Notes: generated from the sequence alone by a model not told the origin. DNA of 64,000 nucleotides from Staphylospora marina (GCF_003856495.1 NZ_CP034118.1:1282001-1346000), one strand, 5' to 3'. Shown: positions 50,482 through 59,956, counted from the stretch's first letter. Numbers and translations: made by a program.

Positions 50482-52026
50482 ATGATTTTCTCCAGGAAAA
50501 ATCAAAAGAAACAGCAGAATGGAAGCGGGCGGGACCAGAAGCCTCAGTTCAAGCTGAGAACGCCCGTTTCACCTTCGATTGATGAGAATGTGAATCATGT
50601 CAAAAAACTGCTGTTTCATACATCGGATTTGCAAAAACGGAGAATCCGTTTCAACAACAGAAACGGGATCCTCATTTATCTGGATTCTTTGGTTGACAAG
50701 GACCGCTTGCAACGTGAGATATTGAAGCCCATCTCCGAAAAAATGCACGGTCCCTTGGAAGAAGTGGTCACGTCTTCGCAACTGAAGGAAGACTACACCG
50801 TCGAGTCCGTCGTCATCTCGCTTCTCCAGGGATATTGCGCGATTTTCCTCGAAGGCAGCCCCCGGGCGATGCTGGTGAACACCTTGTATGTGGCTCACCG
50901 GTCTCCCGATGAACCCATGAACGAGGGGGTCGTGCGCGGCGCGCATGACGGATTCGTCGAAAATCTGGAGATCAATCTCAATCTGATCCGCGTCCGAATT
51001 GAATCGCCCCAACTCACCGTGAAGTATGTGGAATTGGGCCGCGTGACAAAAACGAGATTTGCGATTGTGTACATGAATGACCTGGCGGACCCCGGTGTGG
51101 TCAACGAAGTGGAAAAACGGATGAAAGCCATATCCTCGGATGCGGTGATTTCACCGGGGTTTCTGTCCGAGTTTATGGAAGACAACCCTTGGTCGCCCTT
51201 TCCCCAGCAACTGTACACTGAACGTCCGGACCGCACCGTCGCGCATCTGATGGAAGGGCGGGTGGCGGTTCTTGCGGAAGGGGACCCGACGGCGATCATC
51301 GTGCCCGTCACGCTGTTTGCTTTTTACCAGACACCGGATGACTTTCACACTCGCTGGTTTGTCGGTTCTTTCGTCCGGCTCATCCGTCTGGCCAGTTTTT
51401 TGATCGCGTTCAACTTGCCGGCCCTGTACATCTCCGTGGTCGGATTTCACCCGGAGATTTTGCCGACGGAATTGATCTACACGGTGAAAGCCAGCGTGGA
51501 AAGGGTGCCCTTTCCCCCGATCGTCGAGGCACTGCTGATGGAGCTGACCATCGAGCTGATCCGGGAGGCGGGGATTCGCCTTCCGAGCAGAGTCGGCCAG
51601 ACCATCGGTATCGTCGGCGGTCTGGTGATCGGAGACGCAGTGGTGCAAACCGGACTCGTCTCCCTTCCCATGATCATCGTGGTGGCCACGACTTCGATCT
51701 CGTCCTTTGTGGTCCCGGCCAACGAAATGAGCACGGCGATCCGGACACTGCGCTTTCCGCTGATGTTTGCGGCAGCCTTGTTCGGCTTCGTCGGGGTGGC
51801 CCTCGGCTTGATCATCATCCTGGCCCATCTGGCAAAGCTCGAATCGTTCGGTACGCCGTATTTCGCTCCGGTGGCACCGCTGAAGGTCAGAGATTTGAAA
51901 GACACGTTCATCCGTTTCCCGGTCTGGCTGATGAACCGCAGGCCGAAAGACGCCCACCCCCAACGTTCGAAACAAGAAGACATTTCAAGGGAATGGCAGA
52001 AAGATGCAAATCCAGGAAAAACATAA
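50482..52026 (+). CDS. GerA-type spore germination protein, A subunit
   Basis: 514 residues. A long cytosolic N-terminal region (about 1-260, including LIYLDSLVDKDRLQREIL and the conserved MEGRVAVLAEGDP near 256) is followed by five to six membrane helices (about 280-460) with PALYISVVGFHPEILPTEL and VIGDAVVQTGLVSLPMIIVVA. This is the A subunit of germinant receptors (GerAA/GerKA), which sense nutrients in the inner spore membrane. ATG preceded by a weak GGGGTG. First gene of an ABC receptor operon; overlaps the B gene by 23 bases. Confidence 0.94.
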   Translation: MIFSRKNQKKQQNGSGRDQKPQFKLRTPVSPSIDENVNHVKKLLFHTSDLQKRRIRFNNRNGILIYLDSLVDKDRLQREILKPISEKMHGPLEEVVTSSQLKEDYTVESVVISLLQGYCAIFLEGSPRAMLVNTLYVAHRSPDEPMNEGVVRGAHDGFVENLEINLNLIRVRIESPQLTVKYVELGRVTKTRFAIVYMNDLADPGVVNEVEKRMKAISSDAVISPGFLSEFMEDNPWSPFPQQLYTERPDRTVAHLMEGRVAVLAEGDPTAIIVPVTLFAFYQTPDDFHTRWFVGSFVRLIRLASFLIAFNLPALYISVVGFHPEILPTELIYTVKASVERVPFPPIVEALLMELTIELIREAGIRLPSRVGQTIGIVGGLVIGDAVVQTGLVSLPMIIVVATTSISSFVVPANEMSTAIRTLRFPLMFAAALFGFVGVALGLIIILAHLAKLESFGTPYFAPVAPLKVRDLKDTFIRFPVWLMNRRPKDAHPQRSKQEDISREWQKDANPGKT

Positions 52027-53104
52027 AATCACCCCGACGCAGTTCACCTTTTTCGTCATCCAAGCCATGGTTGGGGTCGGCATTTTGTCTCTGCCTTACA
52101 ACGTTCATCAGCTCTCCCGTGGAGGCGCGTGGATTTCCACGATCATCGCCGGCGTGATCGCACAGATCACGCTGTTCATCCAGTGGAGTCTGAACAAACG
52201 GTATCCGAAGAACACATTGTACGGGATTTTGCGGTTGCTTGCCGGAAAGTGGATCGGAACGGGGCTCGCCGTTCTGTATCTCCTGTATTTTTTCATGACC
52301 AGCGCCTTGATCCTGATCCTGTTCACCGACATCGTGGGCCGGTGGGTTCTGACCGAAACTCCCCGCTGGGTCATCCTCGCGCTGATGGCCGGATCGGGTT
52401 TGTATCTTGGCAAGGAAAACACCCGGATCATCGCCCGGTTCATGGTGCCGATCTCCTATCTGATTTTTGTGCTGGTGACACTCGTGCTCCTGAGTTATTT
52501 CGACGTGGACATCCGGTACATGCTCCCCCTCACGGAAGCCGGATGGAAGAACATCTTGATCGGGAGCCACGAGGCCTTCCTGGCCATGGTCGGTTACGAA
52601 GTGATCCTGATCTTGTATCCGTTCATCGGCGGAGGGAGCCGGGATGTGCTCCGGGCCGGCTCGATCGGCATGTGGCTGGTGGTGGCGTTTTACACCTTTG
52701 TCACGTTCAGCTCGGTCATCTATTTTTCACCGCAGGAGATCTTGATGGTTCAGGAACCTGTCTTGTACATGATGAAGTCTTACACGTTCCGGATCCTTGA
52801 ACGGATTGACCTGCTTTTCCTGACGCTGTGGCTGGTGAATGTACTCACTTCCTATATCACGTACGTGCATCTCACCGCCATCGGGATTCAGGAGCTGCTC
52901 GGCGACCGGGTGAACGTACGGAGAAAAAGCGCCGGGTTGCTGACCATCGGCTCAACGATCATGGCAGGCTTGTTTTCAGATCCGGAGGCCACAAAGATTC
53001 TCGGCCAGATCGCTTCGCTGAGCGGCTACCTGTTCTTCCTCGGGATCCCGCTTCTGTTTTTGGGCATTTCGGCTCTGAAACGCATGTGGAGGAGGAGATC
53101 ATGA
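52004..53104 (+). CDS. GerA-type spore germination protein, B subunit (permease)
   Basis: 366 residues with ten membrane helices, the APC-superfamily spore permease family (GerAB/GerKB). N-terminal MQIQEKHKITPTQFTFFVI then VGVGILSLPYNVHQ is characteristic. In receptors of this type the B subunit binds the germinant. ATG within the A gene with CAAGGGAATGG upstream; the C gene starts 4 bases before its stop. Confidence 0.94.
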   Translation: MQIQEKHKITPTQFTFFVIQAMVGVGILSLPYNVHQLSRGGAWISTIIAGVIAQITLFIQWSLNKRYPKNTLYGILRLLAGKWIGTGLAVLYLLYFFMTSALILILFTDIVGRWVLTETPRWVILALMAGSGLYLGKENTRIIARFMVPISYLIFVLVTLVLLSYFDVDIRYMLPLTEAGWKNILIGSHEAFLAMVGYEVILILYPFIGGGSRDVLRAGSIGMWLVVAFYTFVTFSSVIYFSPQEILMVQEPVLYMMKSYTFRILERIDLLFLTLWLVNVLTSYITYVHLTAIGIQELLGDRVNVRRKSAGLLTIGSTIMAGLFSDPEATKILGQIASLSGYLFFLGIPLLFLGISALKRMWRRRS

Positions 53105-54216
53105 AAAACAGGAAAGCGGTTTTGCTGGTGATGGCCTCCCTGCTTTTTCTCGGAGGATGCTGGGATCAGGATCAACTGAAAGAAGCCAGGCTCGTGTACG
53201 CCGCCGGATTGGATCTCACGGAAGACGGCAAACAGCTTCAGACGGTGATCATTCGCCAAGTGAAAGGTTCGGGTTTTCAAGCCGAACCGCAAAACGAAAT
53301 CTATTCGGGAATCGGAAATACCACGAGGGAAGCCCGGGATAACCTGGACAGAAAAATCGCCGGGGAATACCGTTCCTACAAAAACCGGGTGATTCTCCTC
53401 GGTGAGGAATTGGCGAAAAAGGACATCTATCCCCATCTCGATGTCATTTACAGAGATCCCAAAAGCGCTTTGAATGCTCACATCGTGGTGGCGGAAGGGC
53501 GAGCCGCCGACATTCTTGCCATGAGACGGGTCGGAGGCATGTTGATCGCGGAATACCTTGACAGAACACTCAACAGCGAAGCGGAAAAAAGTCTGGTGCC
53601 CAGAGAAAACATCCAAAGCATTTGCGCGCCCATGCTGGACCCCGGAAAGGATTTCACGATTCCGTACGTACGAAAAACCGAAGAGGGCGAAGTGGAAGTG
53701 GCCGGTCAAGCGCTGTTCAGCGGTCATCGCATGAACGGAGTGCTGTGGGGGCAGGATTCCATCCTGCTTCAGATCATGAGAGGCGAACTCGGTGACATCG
53801 TGAGAATGACCCTTCCCGTTCACGACAACAAGAGAACTCACCCCGAGAACTACATCACCATCGACGTGGAAAAAGTGGACAGAAAGATGGAGGTACTCCC
53901 CGGCCCCGGCGGCGATGTCCGGGTGAAGATGCAGCTCAAGATGTTCGTCAATGCCATTGAATATCCGGACGATCATTTGGACGATGAAGAGACCAAAGGG
54001 CTTTCCGGACACCTGTCGAAACTGATGACCCAAAAAGCCCGGGGAGTGTTGAACAAGCTTCAGGAGGCCAACTGCGACGTCTTCGGCATCGGAAGGGAGC
54101 TGATCGCCTACCATCCCGAAGTTTGGGCAAAGAAAAGGTGGGATCGGGATTATCAAAAAGTGAAATTCGAACCGAAGGTCGAAGTGAAAATCGTGTCTCA
54201 CGGCGTCATCAACTGA
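53101..54216 (+). CDS. GerA-type spore germination lipoprotein, C subunit
   Basis: 371 residues. Lipoprotein signal peptide with lipobox LFLGGC (Cys about residue 18) followed by WDQDQLKEARLV, the invariant WD...[IE]-rich start of GerC proteins. The rest (about 20-371) matches the two-domain GerAC/GerKC fold in length and pattern (TREARDNLDRKI, NAHIVVAEGRAADIL, HPENYITIDVEKVDRKMEV). ATG behind GAGGAGGAG, overlapping the B gene by ATGA. Ends at a terminator. Confidence 0.94.
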   Translation: MKNRKAVLLVMASLLFLGGCWDQDQLKEARLVYAAGLDLTEDGKQLQTVIIRQVKGSGFQAEPQNEIYSGIGNTTREARDNLDRKIAGEYRSYKNRVILLGEELAKKDIYPHLDVIYRDPKSALNAHIVVAEGRAADILAMRRVGGMLIAEYLDRTLNSEAEKSLVPRENIQSICAPMLDPGKDFTIPYVRKTEEGEVEVAGQALFSGHRMNGVLWGQDSILLQIMRGELGDIVRMTLPVHDNKRTHPENYITIDVEKVDRKMEVLPGPGGDVRVKMQLKMFVNAIEYPDDHLDDEETKGLSGHLSKLMTQKARGVLNKLQEANCDVFGIGRELIAYHPEVWAKKRWDRDYQKVKFEPKVEVKIVSHGVIN

Positions 54217-54229
54217 GCGAAGAAATCCG

Positions 54230-54264
54230 CCCTCTGTCCGTTTTCTGGCAGAGGGTTTTGTTTT
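54230..54264 (+). terminator. terminator after the germination operon
   Basis: CCCTCTG / CAGAGGG stem, 12-base loop, TTTTGTTTT tail. Confidence 0.88.
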
Positions 54265-54341
54265 CACGAAAGAAAAAAGGGTTTTGATTCATAAATTTTG
54301 TGATATTTAAGAAGTGACACCCGGCGAACAGGGGGGAGCGT

Positions 54342-54650
54342 ATGTTTGAACTCCTTCTTTTTATCTTGTTCCTGTTCCTATTGGTGCTTGGAGCCGTGAG
54401 AAGCATCATCAAATCCGCGTCCAAACGCCTTCAAAAGAGAAAGAAAAAACGGACGGCGCACCACAAACCGATCCACCAGGGAAGCAGCATTTTTTACGTG
54501 CCTTTTTTCATGAGTGGATCCAGAGATGATGGCGACGGAGGTACGGGAGGGGACGGCGGAGGAGATGGTGGAGGAGACGGCGGAGGGGACGGTAGCGGCT
54601 GCGGAGGAGGTTGCGGAGGAGGTTGTGGCGGAGGTTGCGGCGGAGGTTGA
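54342..54650 (+). CDS. membrane protein with Gly/Asp and Cys-Gly repeat tail
   Basis: 102 residues. One membrane helix at about 3-20 (ELLLFILFLFLLVLGAV), a basic segment (KRLQKRKKKR), then from residue 60 a low-complexity tail: G-G-D repeats (GGDGGG units) followed by four CGGG units at the very end. The DNA of the tail is a GGAGG-type short repeat (54536-54648). Comparable Cys-Gly-rich tails occur in small Bacillales membrane proteins of unknown role. ATG behind AGGGGGGAG. Own terminator; lies after the germination operon. Confidence 0.68.
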   Translation: MFELLLFILFLFLLVLGAVRSIIKSASKRLQKRKKKRTAHHKPIHQGSSIFYVPFFMSGSRDDGDGGTGGDGGGDGGGDGGGDGSGCGGGCGGGCGGGCGGG

Positions 54651-54719
54651 CATCGGCCTTCGGTGACCAGACTCCTTGCCCGCAATCGGACAATCGCATC
54701 TGTTTTTTCGATTCATGAT

Positions 54720-54746
54720 ACCGCTTGAGGCTCAAGCGGTTTTTTA
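54720..54746 (+). terminator. terminator after the Gly/Cys-rich gene
   Basis: CCGCTTGA / TCAAGCGG stem, 3-base loop, TTTTTT tail. Confidence 0.9.
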
Positions 54747-54768
54747 TGTAGATTGGGAAAATTCCCAT

Positions 54769-54797
54769 TTGACAAAAATCGCTTCACCGAATATATT
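54769..54797 (+). promoter_or_regulatory. promoter of the PadR gene
   Basis: TTGACA and TATATT with a 17-bp spacer. An A+T-rich palindromic stretch (ATATATTTTATAT) overlaps the -10 box and may be the PadR operator. Confidence 0.6.
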
Positions 54798-54844
54798 TTA
54801 TATAGAATAGTTTATGTTGAGTAATGGTCGGAGGAGATCGAATC

Positions 54845-55459
54845 ATGCCCAAACGGCAAAGATCCAACCTGCTTTCACTGGCCGTTCTTGCGTTGCTTCA
54901 CGAACGGCCGATGCATCCGTACGAAATCGCTTCCATCATGCGGCAAAGAGGCCTGTCCAACTCCATCCGCCTCAACACCGGGTCCCTGTATTCCTGTGTG
55001 GAATCTCTCAAACAACGCGGAATGATTCGGGAGCTTGAGACCGTGAAGGTGGGAAATCATCCCGAACGGACGATCTATGCTCCCACCGAACAGGGACGGG
55101 AAGAGTTCTTTGATTGGTTGTGCACGCTGCTCAGAAAACCGGAAAAAGAATACACCCATTTGGCCGCTGGACTTGCGTTCATTGCGCATTTGCGTCCGGA
55201 TGATGCGGCCTCACTGTTAAAAGAAAGAGCTGAGGCGCTGCAAAAGCAAGTCGATGAAATGAAAGGTTCCGTTCGGGAGGTACTGGATCAAGGAGTGGAC
55301 CGTCTGTTCCTGATCGAAGAGGAGTACGCGATCCAGCTGTTGGAAGCGGAACTTGAGTGGATTCGGCGGTTGATCCGGCAAATCGAAGACGGGACATTGA
55401 CGCGGCTTTCCGACGGGCACAGAACCTGGAAGATCACGATGGAACCTGAGCAAGATTGA
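54845..55459 (+). CDS. PadR family transcriptional regulator
   Basis: 204 residues: PadR winged helix (about 8-85: LAVLALLHERPMHPYEIAS, SLYSCVESLKQRGMI, ERTIYAPTEQGREEFFDW) and a C-terminal helical dimerisation domain (Vir-type, about 95-190, two long helices). Such proteins usually repress an adjacent gene until a ligand binds. It is 28 bases upstream of the FAD monooxygenase gene on the same strand, the likely target with itself. ATG 54845 has GGAGGAG at 8 bases. Confidence 0.9.
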   Translation: MPKRQRSNLLSLAVLALLHERPMHPYEIASIMRQRGLSNSIRLNTGSLYSCVESLKQRGMIRELETVKVGNHPERTIYAPTEQGREEFFDWLCTLLRKPEKEYTHLAAGLAFIAHLRPDDAASLLKERAEALQKQVDEMKGSVREVLDQGVDRLFLIEEEYAIQLLEAELEWIRRLIRQIEDGTLTRLSDGHRTWKITMEPEQD

Positions 55460-55487
55460 CTTTCCGCGTTCAAAGGGAGGGGATCCC

Positions 55488-56678
55488 ATGGAGAAAAAGA
55501 AAGTTCTGGTGATCGGAGGAGGCATCGCCGGCCTTGCCGTCGCCTGCTTTCTCAAACGAATCGGCATGGAACCGGTGGTGTTTGAATCCAGGGAGGAACC
55601 CGACGCTTACAGCGGTCTTTTTCTCAATGTTGCAGCCAACGGACTGAGGGTTCTCCGCATGTTGGGAGTGGATGAACGGATCGCGGCGGAAGGATTTCCC
55701 TGTTCCCGCATGATGATGTGGAGCGGAAGCGGGAAACGGTTGGGGGTGGTCAGCAACGGCACGAGAGATCACGCCGGAACGGTGATCAAGCGCAAAGACC
55801 TGGAGCGCATTTTGAGAGAGCATGCCCGGCATGCGGGAGTTGACGTGGCGTACGGAAAAAAACTGACGGATCTGAAAGTGGATGAGACCGGCGTGACGGC
55901 CTTCTTCGGCGACGGAACGAAGGAGCGCGGGGATTTGCTTGTCGGTTCTGACGGAATTCATTCGGCGACGAGACGGATCATCGATCCGGAAGCACCTGAT
56001 CCGGGATATACCGGATTGCTCAGCGTCGGAGGATTCACAAAAGTTCCCGGCCTTTCTCCCACCATCGGCGAACAACACATGATGTTTGGGAAACGAGCGT
56101 TTTTCGGACATCTCGTGAGAGAGGACGGGGAGGTGTACTGGTTCGCAAACGTGGAGTATCCCGGCAATCCCACCCGGAGGGAATTGTCACGGATTCCGTC
56201 GGAAGAATGGAAACGAAAACTGACAGAGCTGTTCGCCGACGACAAAGGCCCCGCCGCAACCATCATTTCTTCGACTTCCGAAATCGGGGTGTTCCCCATC
56301 CACGACATCCTGCATCAACGCGTTTGGCACAAAGGGCCGGTGGTGTTGATCGGCGATGCGGTTCACGCGACTTCTCCGAATTCCGGCCAGGGAGCTTCGC
56401 TCGCTCTTGAAGACGCGCTTGTTCTGGCGAAATGCATCAGGGACATTCCGGATCCTTCCGCGGCATTCGCACGATTTGAGGAACTCCGTCGCGACAGGGC
56501 GGAAAAAGTGGTGGAGTATTCAAGGAAATTGGGAAACACCAAGACCGTGTCCAATCCGGTCGCAAGGTGGTTCCGGGATCTTGTGATGCCGGTGGCCCTG
56601 AAATGGTTCGCCAATCCTGATTCTCTCAAATGGCTGGTGGAATACGAGTTGGATTGGGATGAACCGGTCGAGGGATGA
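55488..56678 (+). CDS. FAD-dependent monooxygenase
   Basis: 396 residues of the PHBH-type flavoprotein hydroxylases. FAD loop VIGGGIAGLAVACFLKRIG (about 8-26), the DG motif LLVGSDGIHSATRR (about 149-162) and the GD motif GDAVHATSPNSGQGASLALE (about 289-308) are intact, so it is probably active. Substrate unknown; with the PadR regulator it resembles a ligand-induced detoxification pair (e.g. aromatic compounds or antibiotics). ATG behind AAAGGGAGGGG. The operon ends at the terminator near 56821. Confidence 0.9.
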   Translation: MEKKKVLVIGGGIAGLAVACFLKRIGMEPVVFESREEPDAYSGLFLNVAANGLRVLRMLGVDERIAAEGFPCSRMMMWSGSGKRLGVVSNGTRDHAGTVIKRKDLERILREHARHAGVDVAYGKKLTDLKVDETGVTAFFGDGTKERGDLLVGSDGIHSATRRIIDPEAPDPGYTGLLSVGGFTKVPGLSPTIGEQHMMFGKRAFFGHLVREDGEVYWFANVEYPGNPTRRELSRIPSEEWKRKLTELFADDKGPAATIISSTSEIGVFPIHDILHQRVWHKGPVVLIGDAVHATSPNSGQGASLALEDALVLAKCIRDIPDPSAAFARFEELRRDRAEKVVEYSRKLGNTKTVSNPVARWFRDLVMPVALKWFANPDSLKWLVEYELDWDEPVEG

Positions 56679-56820
56679 GAAGGTGACGTCGAATGATGAC
56701 GGAACCGTTTCACGGCACAGGATGCCGGGTTGCGGACGGAACACTTCCGTTTAAGAATGGGCAGACACAGCGGAAACTCGCTGAATGAACCGAAGCGTGA
56801 CAAACCTGCCGCAAAGCAAT

Positions 56821-56865
56821 AACAGCCTCCTTCAGGTTGAGCACCCGAAAGGAGGCTGTTTTTTT
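56821..56865 (+). terminator. terminator after the monooxygenase gene
   Basis: ACAGCCTCCTT / AAGGAGGCTGT stem with TTTTTTTC tail, between convergent genes. Confidence 0.88.
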
Positions 56866-57041
56866 CATTCGTCGCCGTTTTCCAGTTCTTCGATCAACGA
56901 CTCGATGTCTTCGATCAACGTGTTGAGCGTATAGGCTTTCTCGTGCCCGATGTCATCCAACCGGTCTGCCGCGCGGTGCAAAATGTTGGCGGACTGCTTC
57001 AGATCCTGGATGGAGATATCGAGCAAATACTTCTTGTCCAA
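56865..57041 (-). CDS. hypothetical acidic protein, 58 residues
   Basis: A small, helical, strongly acidic protein (about 14 Asp/Glu; ends IEDIESLIEELENGDE). Pattern suggests a helix pair. TTG 57041 has CGAGGTGAGATG upstream. It lies 16 bases after the thioredoxin-like gene on the same strand and is probably co-transcribed. No family recognised. Confidence 0.6.
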   Translation of the reverse strand: MDKKYLLDISIQDLKQSANILHRAADRLDDIGHEKAYTLNTLIEDIESLIEELENGDE

Positions 57042-57057
57042 ACATCTCACCTCGAAA

Positions 57058-57618
<561 letters not shown>

Positions 57619-57706
57619 TTGATTCGCTCCTTTCACGGGATTGTTTCAAATTCATGGTATCACAACATGTTTCGGATGGATATCTCCGCTCGCGACAAAA
57701 AAGGTG

Positions 57707-57738
57707 TTGACCTTTACGCATGCGTCAAGGTGTACAGT
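57707..57738 (+). promoter_or_regulatory. MerR-type promoter with 20-bp spacer and palindromic operator
   Basis: TTGACC (57707-57712) and TACAGT (57733-57738) are 20 bases apart, the over-long spacing typical of MerR-regulated promoters. The spacer holds the near-perfect palindrome ACCTT-T-ACGCA / TGCGT-C-AAGGT (57710-57731). It lies 24 bases before the MerR/TipAS gene, so the gene is autoregulated. Confidence 0.8.
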
Positions 57739-57761
57739 AAGGGTGTCGGGAGGGATGAAAG

Positions 57762-58523
57762 ATGGAATACACGGTTCAGAAACTGGCCCGGCTCTCCGGT
57801 GTAAGCCCGAGAACCCTGCGGTTCTATGATGAAATCGGCATCCTGAAGCCGGCCAGGATCAATTCATCGGGTTACCGCATCTACGGGAAGGCGGAGGTGG
57901 ACCTGCTGCAGCAAATCCTCTTCTACAAAGCGCTCGGGGTATCTCTCGAGCGAATCAGGGAAATCATCACCTCCCCGGATTTCGACCGGGTCAAGGCTCT
58001 TCAGGAACACCGTGAACGCCTCCTCGACAAGCGGCATCAACTGGACATTCTGATTGCCAACGTGGAAAAAACGTTGGCATCGATGGAGGGGAAAATCACC
58101 ATGACGGATCGTGAAAAATTCGAAGGCTTCAAGCGCAAATGGGTGGAAGAAAACGAAGCAAAATACGGCCGGGAGATCCGGGAGAAATACGGCGACGAAG
58201 CCGTGGAAGCCTCCAACCGGAAAGTGCTGGACATGACCCCGGAACAGTACGAAGAAGTCACCCGTCTCAGCGAAGAGATCCACAAAGCCCTGGCCGAAGC
58301 ATTTGCCGAAGGGGATCCCGCAAGCGAGAAAGCCCGAAAAGTGGCGGAACTGCACAAACGGTGGCTGACCTTCTTCTGGAACGGGTACAACAAAGAAGCG
58401 CATGCGGGCGTGGCAAAGATGTACGTGGAAGACGAACGGTTCAAGGCCTACTACGAAAAACAGCCGGGCATGGCCGAGTTTCTGCGCGATGCGATTCTGC
58501 ACTACACCGGCGTCAAAGAGTGA
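57762..58523 (+). CDS. MerR family regulator with TipAS domain (Mta/TipA-like)
   Basis: 253 residues: N-terminal MerR winged helix (about 1-70: VQKLARLSGVSPRTLRFYDE, SSGYRIYGKAEVDLLQQI), a coiled-coil dimerisation helix (about 75-110), and a C-terminal TipAS antibiotic-binding domain (about 130-250: MTPEQYEEVTRLSEEIHKA, HKRWLTFFWNGYNKEAHAGV). Members activate multidrug-efflux or their own genes on binding thiopeptides or other drugs. ATG with GTCGGGAGGG upstream. Promoter has the MerR spacer. No efflux gene lies next to it; targets are elsewhere or the neighbouring redoxin operon. Confidence 0.93.
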   Translation: MEYTVQKLARLSGVSPRTLRFYDEIGILKPARINSSGYRIYGKAEVDLLQQILFYKALGVSLERIREIITSPDFDRVKALQEHRERLLDKRHQLDILIANVEKTLASMEGKITMTDREKFEGFKRKWVEENEAKYGREIREKYGDEAVEASNRKVLDMTPEQYEEVTRLSEEIHKALAEAFAEGDPASEKARKVAELHKRWLTFFWNGYNKEAHAGVAKMYVEDERFKAYYEKQPGMAEFLRDAILHYTGVKE

Positions 58524-58569
58524 TGGGCTGCACGCGGAAATTCGCCGTCGGTCATCAGTGCCAGTCATC

Positions 58570-58602
58570 GACCTCCGGGACGAGATCCCGGGGGTTTTTT
58601 CA
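58570..58602 (+). terminator. terminator after the TipAS regulator
   Basis: CCTCCGGGA / TCCCGGGGG stem (one wobble), TTTTTT tail. Confidence 0.85.
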
Positions 58603-58629
58603 TTTTTGTCCGCAAAAAGCGGGATTTGC

Positions 58630-58659
58630 TTGACGAAAACAAACAACAACATGTATCAT
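58630..58659 (+). promoter_or_regulatory. promoter of the DUF2087/GIY-YIG unit
   Basis: TTGACG and TATCAT with an 18-bp spacer, about 40 bases before the start codon. Confidence 0.5.
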
Positions 58660-58699
58660 CCAATATATATAATAAACATAAACGGGATGTGTCTATAAG

Positions 58700-59488
58700 A
58701 TGGATCTATGGGAACGTTTTTGGGAAGCTTCCCTGGAAGAACTGAAACGCGGATACACCGAAGAAGGAGATCGATACATCTGTCTTCTCTGCGGCAAGAG
58801 CATTGAAAAAGGGATCATTTATCCCGTCGGAGACGTGTTGGTTGAAGCGGAGCGATACACGCGCATTCATATCGAACAGGCTCACGGATCGGTGTTTGAT
58901 CACCTGATCCACCTGGGCAAGAAATTCACCGGTTTGACGGATCACCAAAACCGGCTGTTGCGCCTGTTTTATCAGGGGAAAAGTGACAGGGAAATCCAAC
59001 TGGAAACGGGAATCGGAAGTGCCTCGACGATCCGCAACCATCGCTTTGCGCTGAAAGAGAAAGAGCGTCAGGGCAAGGTGTTTCTCGTGCTGATGGAGCT
59101 CCTCAAAGAACGGGATCCGCAGGCTTCCGGCTTCGTGGCGGTGCACAAGACCGCCACCATGGTGGATGATCGATACAACATCACCCGGGAAGAATACGAT
59201 CAAATCGCGAAAAAATTCTTTCCGGCCGGAATCAATGGGCGACTTTCCGCCATTCCGGCCAAAGAAAAGCAAAAACTGGTCATCCTTCGGGAGATCGCCA
59301 AACGGTTCCGGGTGGAACGGGTGTATACCGAGAAGGAGATCAACGACGTGTTGAAAGCCGTTCACGAAGACTTTGTCACACTTCGGAGGTCCCTGATCCA
59401 ATACGGTTTTCTGGACCGGACGAGAGACGGAAGCAGCTATTGGCTGAAAACGGGATTCACTCCCGAAAAGGAAGGGATGAAGAAATGA
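58700..59488 (+). CDS. HTH regulator-like protein with DUF2087 domain
   Basis: 262 residues. N-terminal part has two Cys (YICLLCGKS, about 24-32) resembling half of a zinc ribbon together with a His pair (RIHIEQAHG); a LuxR-like helix-turn-helix follows (LRLFYQGKSDREIQLETGIGSASTIRNHRFAL, given here only as position 95-126); the C-terminal DUF2087 domain is at about 170-250 (KEKQKLVILREIAKRF, RSLIQYGFLDRTRDGSSYW). Probably a transcription regulator. Coupled by ATGA to the GIY-YIG gene; this pairing is, to my knowledge, common in Bacillales. Confidence 0.85.
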   Translation: MDLWERFWEASLEELKRGYTEEGDRYICLLCGKSIEKGIIYPVGDVLVEAERYTRIHIEQAHGSVFDHLIHLGKKFTGLTDHQNRLLRLFYQGKSDREIQLETGIGSASTIRNHRFALKEKERQGKVFLVLMELLKERDPQASGFVAVHKTATMVDDRYNITREEYDQIAKKFFPAGINGRLSAIPAKEKQKLVILREIAKRFRVERVYTEKEINDVLKAVHEDFVTLRRSLIQYGFLDRTRDGSSYWLKTGFTPEKEGMKK

Positions 59489-59858
59489 ACACGGACCGGA
59501 AAAAAGAGTTGAAACTGCAGTTCAAGGAGACCAAACCGCAAGCGGGTGTCTATCGGATCACCAACACCCGCGATCAAAAAATGTTCGTGAGCAGCACTCT
59601 GAATCTGAAAACCCTGAACGGAGTCAAATTCGCTTGAACACGGGGGCCCACATGAACAATGATCTTCAGCGGGACTGGAGTGAACTCGGGGAGAACGCAT
59701 TCGCTTTCGAGGTGCTGGAAGTGTTGAAACCTCCGAAGGATGATCCGTTTTTCGATGCCAAAAAAGAACTGAAGAAACTGGAAGAAAAATGGCTGAACCA
59801 ACTTCAGCCTTTCGGGGAGCGCGGTTACAACAAACAACCGGCGCCTCGTGAGGGATGA
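59485..59858 (+). pseudogene. GIY-YIG nuclease family gene, broken by a 1-base frameshift
   Basis: Two frames hold the halves of one GIY-YIG family protein. The first (from ATG 59485, overlapping the previous stop) gives MNTDRKKELKLQFKETKPQA then GVYRITN and ends with a TGA at 59635 after VKFA. The second frame starts there with LNTGAHMNNDLQRDWSELG and runs to the stop at 59856-59858. Inserting one base near 59633 restores a continuous 124-residue chain that follows the family pattern K-F-x-L-N-T-G-x-H-x-N. A sequencing error or a real deletion are both possible. Confidence 0.8.
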
Positions 59859-59881
59859 AAGGTTAGTGGTGTTGAAAGGAG

Positions 59882-59906
59882 GGGCCCCGAAAAAGGGGCC
59901 TTTTTG
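59882..59906 (+). terminator. terminator after the GIY-YIG gene
   Basis: GGCCCC / GGGGCC stem with a 6-base loop and TTTTTG tail. Confidence 0.88.
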
Positions 59907-59956
59907 TCGCACGAAAGAAGAAAGTCGGATCTGATCCGACTCCTTCGATCTGCGCA

